DNA of 64,000 nt, from assembly GCA_036971475.1 (NCBI GenBank), contig JBAIZL010000008.1:7337501-7401500 (forward strand). Reading direction: 5' to 3'. Of this stretch, positions 58,241-64,000 are shown piece after piece. Each line of letters starts with the position of its first letter. Position 1 is the stretch's first letter. Position numbers and translations under genes: made by a program. The notes beneath the pieces were generated by a model. The model had not been told where the DNA came from and made no database searches. It was given only the letters and a program-made list of their open reading frames with translations. Source of the DNA: Prosapia bicincta (taxonomy: Eukaryota > Arthropoda > Insecta > Hemiptera > Cercopidae).

Positions 58241-60450
58241 AAATGACGGATTCGAATCTCTGATGACGCGCAATGAAGAACTTTTCTCTAAATGATCAAG
58301 CATCCTCCAACAATATTAAGTTTACTAACAACTAATCACGTGGGTTGTTGCTAGACTGAGAAAAATAGAAAGCCTCGTTCAATTAGGCAATCGGTTAGTT
58401 ACTGATTTGTTTAGTAGTTTTCTTATCGGCTCTTTCAGGACAAGTTCGTCTTGGCTTTAGTTTTAGGTTTCTATGTTCCGCATCAATAGGCAATAATGTT
58501 TCAGGGGTAGTGTGTTGCGCCCTATGATGAGAAATACTGTAATACAGGCAAAGCAAACATTTGACCAGCGCTGATTGGAATACTCAACGCGTGTTGCACT
58601 GCTTGTAAATGTAGGCGCGCCATAAGGTCACAGGTTGCACAACACAGGTGTCGCTCCACCTTCGAACTGTCTGTATTTGTTTGTCTCTCGATTAGAAAGG
58701 TTTCAACAATTAAAATCTTAAATTGACCTTGATTATTCGAGTTTCACAAATAGTTGAAATTTTCCAACATTTTGGGTCTTTAATAAAGCAGAGTGGATGT
58801 AGCGTGAGCCCAGAACTACGCGATGTATTATTTGGAGAGAAATGGGCGCCTAGTTTCCGCTTTACCGTTAGTCACTAAATATTGAAGTCAAGTTAAAAAA
58901 AAAAAATACTTCTTCCTGGTAACTCACTGTCTCCCTCTTCTCCGTGTCACATGAAGGAGAGCCAAAGCTGAAGGAGGTTATTCATGTGGGGCAGTCGACG
59001 GGCCGGTGACCAGTTAAGCCCTTATAGGTTGGACCTGGTTAGTTTCGACCATACTGGTATCACGGAATCGTTAGAGCCCACCATAGCCAATCGGGTCTCA
59101 CGAGCAGAGGAAGGTATCATGGGGTAGTGGATGTGCAAGCTAGTTGAGAATCAAAATGATCCGGAGAAACCGGCTATTTTTATGTCGTAAGACTCACGTA
59201 TAGCCTGTATCCCCTTTTCTAACCTTGTTTACGGGCCGATCCAGGACTCAGGCAGAATCTTCTGCCGTATATATTTTTTAAAATGGAAAAACGTAAGCTG
59301 CGATATATCCCGAAGAGTATTGCCATTGTAATGTGAGTTTTAAATAAAGAAGGGAGTTATAAGTAATAAAGGGGGCGGACATGTTTTTCAGCTCGGATTT
59401 AAAACTAAAAACATCAGCAGCTGTTGGGTTAACTTAGAAACATGAAACCTGCTGCTAGAAGATATAGGACGTACCGTGGCAGCAAGTGCTCAGGTTCGTT
59501 GCTTACCGTTACGCCCCCTTCCACGAGGCGAAGGGAATGTAGGACTAGGGGACCACGTGGGGAGGGTAGCCTAACCTAAACCAGACTTGCTCTCGGCCGG
59601 GGCGAGGGGTGTCTACCCGGTGAACTTATTAGGACATCCCTCAGGGGGTAAAATAAGTATTTCTTATTATTTTCACGGAGTATTTTGTCCCTTCCATAAA
59701 GCTTCGGCTGTGAGATGAAGAGGGGCATGGAGCTTCCAGGTCATGGTTCGCGTGGGAAGAGTTATGCTTCCCTGTGTAGCGCAGTACTCCCGGGCTACTT
59801 GGAGCGTGTAGGTGCGGTACTACTTCACAGCCATGCACTTGCACGATGCAGACCCCTCGACATTTGCCGCTAATAACATCGCGCCGCGCATTGGCCAACG
59901 CTTACAAATAGCGCAGCCTCACTGCAATGATTGATTCCCATAAGTCCCCATAGATCCCCGTAGGGCGGGTTGCGTCACCATACTTTCACTTAATTCGCAC
60001 GTAAGCTCAATTACCCCGCTCATAAATCGTTCCCATGACTTGGCACCGACGGCCGTGTTTGTGTAAACATCGGTATAGGCTTTGTTTACGAGCCCTTGAT
60101 GGTTGTTTTGGCGCTCGGCCAGGTGGAATGAAATAAAAGGCGGCTTTGTGTTCGCACGTTGCTGCACAGCACCGTAAACTAGAAGTTTCTGAGTGGGACC
60201 AAACGATATTTTAATAAAAAAAACTAGTTTTTCCGGTAATTAACGTGATTCTAAAAATATAGAGTAACCTCTGAATCATAGAGTTGATATTTTTAAATAA
60301 TATGAACAAAAAAGTTTAGTGTGAAACGCAATCATTTAGAACATGTTTAATATATTCTTGAAGAGTAATTATCAAAATAAATTATATTGTGTAGAACTGT
60401 GCAAACCTGTTTATATCTTTCAATTTCAATCTAGTCAAATAACAAGTAAT
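58241..60450. other. Unassigned sequence with GC-rich blocks, about 2.2 kb
   Basis: GC-richer blocks at 58920-59260 and 59440-59900 contrast with AT-rich flanks. They contain phrases such as TTTACGGGCCGATCCAGGAC and GACTTGCTCTCGGCCGGGGC. They may be retroelement debris or unrecognised gene pieces. No diagnostic motif or splice-bounded frame was found. Confidence 0.35.
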
Positions 60451-60645
60451 ATAGGCAAACATATTTTGAAGTCAATTCCTACTTGGGTCAACAAAGAAAA
60501 ATTTTATTTTAGCTACTTTTTATTTAATAATTACAATTAAAATAAATAAAGTAACATAGCCTATGTGTTAAAATAGCTGTTCAACCACATAACCTATAAT
60601 ATAAAATCAGCTGTTTTATAAAATCATATGTTATTACCTGTTATA
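60451..60645 (+). repeat. Dispersed AT-rich repeat, copy 5
   Basis: This is a complete-looking copy. It runs GTCAATTCCTACTTGGGTCA, TTTTATTTTAGCTACTTTTT, AAATAAAGTAACATAGCCTA, TGTTAAAATAGCTGTTCAAC, CATAACCTATAATATAAAA and TCAGCTGTTTTATAAAATCA. It lies immediately left of the TIR element at 60653. Confidence 0.72.
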
Positions 60646-60652
60646 AGTAAGA

Positions 60653-61338
60653 ATGGGCCGATTCCGACTCCGATTCTCGATTCAAGGAATCGTTGATTCT
60701 AATGGTATCGAGGAATCGTCCATACTCTATTCTCCATTGATTAAAGTGCCGATTCCGTTTCTTGTTTTTTACTTGTTAAAATACGTGTGCGGTATAATTT
60801 ACAGGAAATATAATTAATTATCAACTATTTCCTATTCAAGTATTAGTTACTTTCAATCAATTAAACGATTAAATCAAACGCCTATTGGAAATCACGGTAA
60901 TAATAATATTATTATTATTATTAATGACGCAACAAGAAAGACGATCGGCAACATTTCTGGGCGTTTGTCACAGTTCTTCCCGCTTTGCTGTCTCCCTCTC
61001 ACTCCGAAGGGCTTGACTACTCCTCCCCACTCCGTCGCTACTCCGACACTACTCCACCACCATTTCATACATGTCGAAGAAATCACAAATAAATTGTAGT
61101 TCCAATTTCTCCAGTTATACAAACTGAATAGCTTATTACTGAAGTTATATTGTAATTGTGAACTGAAGTTTATATTTCTAATAATAAATACATTTTTACT
61201 TGTATTCAATATGTAAGATGTTAACTAAATTCAATATTCGAGAATGTTATCTAGGCCTGTATAACCTTCAAGAATCGAGAATCGAAAAACAAATTTGAGA
61301 ATCGAAATCGCAATCGAAAATTTTAGGTATCGGCCCAT
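60653..61338. mobile_element. Non-autonomous DNA transposon with ATGGGCCGAT ends
   Basis: The ends ATGGGCCGATTCC (60653) and GGTATCGGCCCAT (61326-61338) are inverted. Both are followed inward by CGATTCTCGATT-type repeats. The about 690-bp interior is non-coding apart from motif-free frames. Ends of the form GGGCCGAT with CGATTCC repeats resemble some hAT elements. I found no matching 8-bp flanking duplication, so the superfamily is a guess. Confidence 0.65.
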
Positions 61339-61429
61339 CAATAAATTTAAGTAAAATGGGACGAAATAACTATATTTCATTGTTGCCCCATGTAAGTTTT
61401 TTTCCATATCTAAAACTTTTAATTAACTT

Positions 61430-61710
61430 TAATTAAAGAATTAATATTTGAAAAGACCGTATTAACATCAAGTGTCATTTCATACAACTTTAAAAAACGT
61501 TAGAGGGTTAGTATTGAACTTTTAGAAGCTGTTTTAAAACGCGTCAGCAAGTAAGAAATTACGTATTCATTTAATTAAGTATTTTTAAAATTAGTTTTAA
61601 AAAAGTATTTGAATTTGAGTGGATGAATAAAACGTACTGTGTTAATGATTGAATATTTGAACAAGATAATTTGAATAAGAAAGTGTGAACTAATAGAAGG
61701 AATCGAAAAA
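61430..61710 (+). repeat. Dispersed repeat, uninterrupted relative of 49280-49690
   Basis: ATTAATATTTGAAAAGACCG, TATTAACATCAAGTGTCATT, GTATTTGAATTTGAGTGGAT, GATTGAATATTTGAACAAG and AGTGTGAACTAATAGAAGGA follow the order of the other copy. Inside, 61539-61599 matches the arm of the MITE at 22452-22506, so that arm may belong to the same larger family. Confidence 0.65.
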
Positions 61711-62257
61711 GCTACATTTATAAACTTAAATGTTTGGATTGGAGTATTATGCGAAGAAAAGATAAGATCATAGCCTCGACTTGTCCCTATAAATAGTGCA
61801 GGGCTCGGAGCTTTAGATTGAGTACCGTCTCGATTCGCTGATGCTGAAAAATTATTTCCTTCTGTGTGCTTACGAAAATTATTCTAGGGATTAAAAAAGT
61901 GGTTCAATCTAAAGAGGCCTTAGTTCACATTAATAATTTTTTTATTGTTGTAAACTTTACTTTTTGAAGTAAATATTTGTAACAATGTAACTGTTATAAA
62001 GTGTCCCCTGCTGCTTGACCTATCAGACCCTCCAAAGAACCCTTGGCATAGCAAGAGCGTAGTGTAAGAGGGATGATCGGACGCAACTAGGATACTCAGT
62101 TACGAGGGGGGGGCAAGAGAAAGACTGATACTAATGATCTTGTGGCAGCACCATAGTAACAAAACAGCCGAGCACGTAACAAATGTAGGAAATAAAACAA
62201 ACAACACTTAAATTTCTGTTCTTAAATTTTTAAAATCTTACACACACAGACACACAC

Positions 62258-62260
<3 letters not shown>
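61711..62260. other. Unassigned sequence
   Basis: No gene or repeat is recognised. Confidence 0.4.
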
Positions 62261-62298
<38 letters not shown>

Positions 62299-62520
62299 TG
62301 ATACCCCAACAACAGTTGAAGGGCGAGGTTGTTATATATATATAGGCCATATGGTTAATAAGAATGCCCTATGATGTTTCATAAATAAGAATTGTTTTAT
62401 TTAAGTTTTCTTCATACATTGAAGCTTTTTGCTGATAGGTAGTATCAGCATTATTAAAATTTTCTAAGTACCATAAAGATCCATGACTACACCTGGACTC
62501 CTATGATCAGCAAAAAACTT

Positions 62521-62568
<48 letters not shown>
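62261..62568. repeat. (TA)n tracts bracketing an 18-bp inverted repeat
   Basis: TA runs occur at 62261-62296 and 62525-62568. Between them TTGAAGCTTTTTGCTGAT (62419-62436) faces ATCAGCAAAAAACTTCAA (62506-62523). The layout, TA run, inverted ends and TA run, repeats the pattern seen at 18.0 and 49.4 kb with a different sequence. Confidence 0.75.
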
Positions 62569-62572
<4 letters not shown>

Positions 62573-62737
62573 ATTTTTCTGCTTTTTATAACATTACAAT
62601 ATTCTTCTTTCTTGGAGGTTTCGGAATAACTCCATTTTCAAAACTTAAAGTACTACTTAGGTATTGAAAATGGAGTCATTTCGAAATGCGTCAACAAAGG
62701 AGAATACTGTAATGTTAGGAAAGGCAGAAAAATGTAC
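62569..62737. mobile_element. Fold-back element with 75-bp arms next to (TA)n
   Basis: The arms 62569-62643 and 62662-62737 are reverse complements with scattered mismatches. The outer ends are GTACATTTTTCTGC and GCAGAAAAATGTAC, and the inner ends share CTCCATTTTCAA. GTTTCGGAATAAC in the left arm and TCATTTCGAAATG in the right arm resemble the GAAA side of a hammerhead core, but no CTGATGA box is present. Confidence 0.78.
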
Positions 62738-63470
62738 TCGAATATTTAGGGTACAAATATTCCAAACAGAAGTGAGTATAATTAGAATCTAAATCTTATT
62801 AAAAGAAAATCTTACTAATTTATTATATTTATAAGTTTTATATTCTATTCTGATAAATAGGCCTCAGTAAATTAGCCGAATTAATGCATAAAATTCAAGT
62901 CATTATTGAGCCGGTATATTAGGTGACTAAATAGGTCTACACCATTAACGTACTGCCAAGTAGTATAATATACCTCCTACATAACTTCACCTGGCTGCTA
63001 AGTAGAACATAACCTACAAGTAACAGCTGTCGTATGTAATCATACTTTGTCACACAAATTAATCAGTTAGAGTCTACGACATTTCTGAGTTTCATAATAC
63101 AATTGTTTTTTCAAACTTGTTATACATACCCTCTAAATAAGCTCTAAGTTACTAGAAACAAACAGCTGTTAGTTTAACTTAGAACGATATGTTTAACTTT
63201 GAGAAAATCCGTTCGCATCACGGAAACACAGCGTATAAAGTCGAAACTAGGCCGTGTAATAGCACGAAGGGCAGCTCCTAATCTGCTCAGTTGGATAAAA
63301 TGGAGATCGCCGTAAGATATACTAACCATTCTAAACATATTGGCCCTTGCAAGGCTTTAGCCGTGTGAATGCGTTCAGTGTAACAATCTCGAGAGTAAAA
63401 TATTCACAAGCAAGTAGCTTAAAACAAGAGTCAATGTTTTTTGCTCTGAACTATGAATCGAAGGGTGTAA
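62738..63470. other. Unassigned AT-rich sequence
   Basis: Diverged CAGCTGTT-family fragments lie near 62990-63050 and 63160. No gene is recognised. Confidence 0.4.
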
Positions 63471-63829
63471 AGTGTAGTTCCGAGGATTCTGCCAGAGGGA
63501 GGCCCGTTGCAGCTGAAGTAAATGTGCACACTGTAACGGTTACCCTAAGGCTGCCCCTGAGAGAGAATCTGTTGTACGTATATTTATCCCATCAGGGCAA
63601 AGCGTAGCTCCGAGGATTCCGCCAGAGGGAGTCCAGTTGCAGCAGAAGTAAATGTGCACACTATAACGGTTACCCTAAGGCTGGTCCTGGGAGAGAATCT
63701 GTTGTACGTATATTTATCCCATCAGGGCAAAGCGTAGCTCCAAGGATTCCGCCAGAGGGAGTCCAGTTGCAGCTGAAGTAAAGAGTCTGTTGTACGTATA
63801 ATTATCTAATCAGGGCAAAGCGTATGATA
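63471..63829. repeat. 130-bp tandem repeat, about 2.7 copies
   Basis: AGCGTAGCTCCGAGGATTCC followed by GCCAGAGGGAGTCCAGTTGC starts at 63471 (diverged), 63601 and 63731. Each continues with GTGCACACTATAACGGTTAC and GAGAATCTGTTGTACGTATA. The third unit lacks about 50 bp in the middle. An 86-codon frame at 63347-63607 crosses the repeat and is not supported as a gene. Confidence 0.9.
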
Positions 63830-64000
63830 TTGTATCAATTATTTCTGAATAATATGAACAGTGCGATAAGTCTCCCCAGTGCGGTTTACACGAAAACAAA
63901 TATAGTTTTTCGGCAGAGTTGACCGCTTACTATGTATCGGGAACAACCTCCCACGGACTGTGGCCAGGTCGGGGAATTGCGCCCTTAATTGTATGTTATA
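63830..64000. other. Unassigned sequence to window end
   Basis: Nothing is recognised. Confidence 0.4.

Overview
This is a gene-poor, AT-rich, repeat-dense window from a eukaryotic nuclear genome, most likely an arthropod and probably an insect. Spliced exons with GT-AG borders, Penelope-like and Helitron element remains, MITEs and many unrelated tandem arrays all point that way. I cannot name the species. No bacterial gene, operon, CRISPR array or rRNA gene is visible.

The only host protein-coding sequence I can support is two exons on the minus strand, 16391-16506 and 12927-13086. They encode consecutive parts of a formin FH3/DID region, closest in my judgement to the INF2/form3 class. The reading phase matches across the 3.3 kb intron, and both exons have clean splice sites. 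Much of the window above 16.5 kb may be upstream intron of the same gene, but no further exon was found.

The rest is mostly tandem arrays and transposon debris. The arrays have units of 80, 33, 21, 38, 33, 151, 61, 53, 101, ~28, ~146, ~120-146, ~160-173, ~106-117 and 130 bp. Two of them (80 bp and 101 bp) contain recent higher-order duplications. A Penelope-like element at 10.4-12.1 kb keeps a GIY-YIG endonuclease and a YVDD reverse-transcriptase segment, with its 5' RT part inverted. Five loci carry long inverted repeats with hammerhead-like cores (CTGATGA, stem, GAAA), and several of these lie in or beside (TA)n tracts.

The most interesting structure is at 26.36-28.45 kb. A decayed Helitron helicase C-terminus on the minus strand runs into what looks like a canonical Helitron 3' end: a hairpin, 10 nt, CTAG, then T. 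That terminus plus 29 bp of flank has been amplified into about 28 tandem copies, forming a 61-bp satellite. Other notable items are a hAT-type MITE with a perfect 8-bp target duplication next to a formin splice donor, and a Penelope-type hairpin that interrupts another dispersed repeat.
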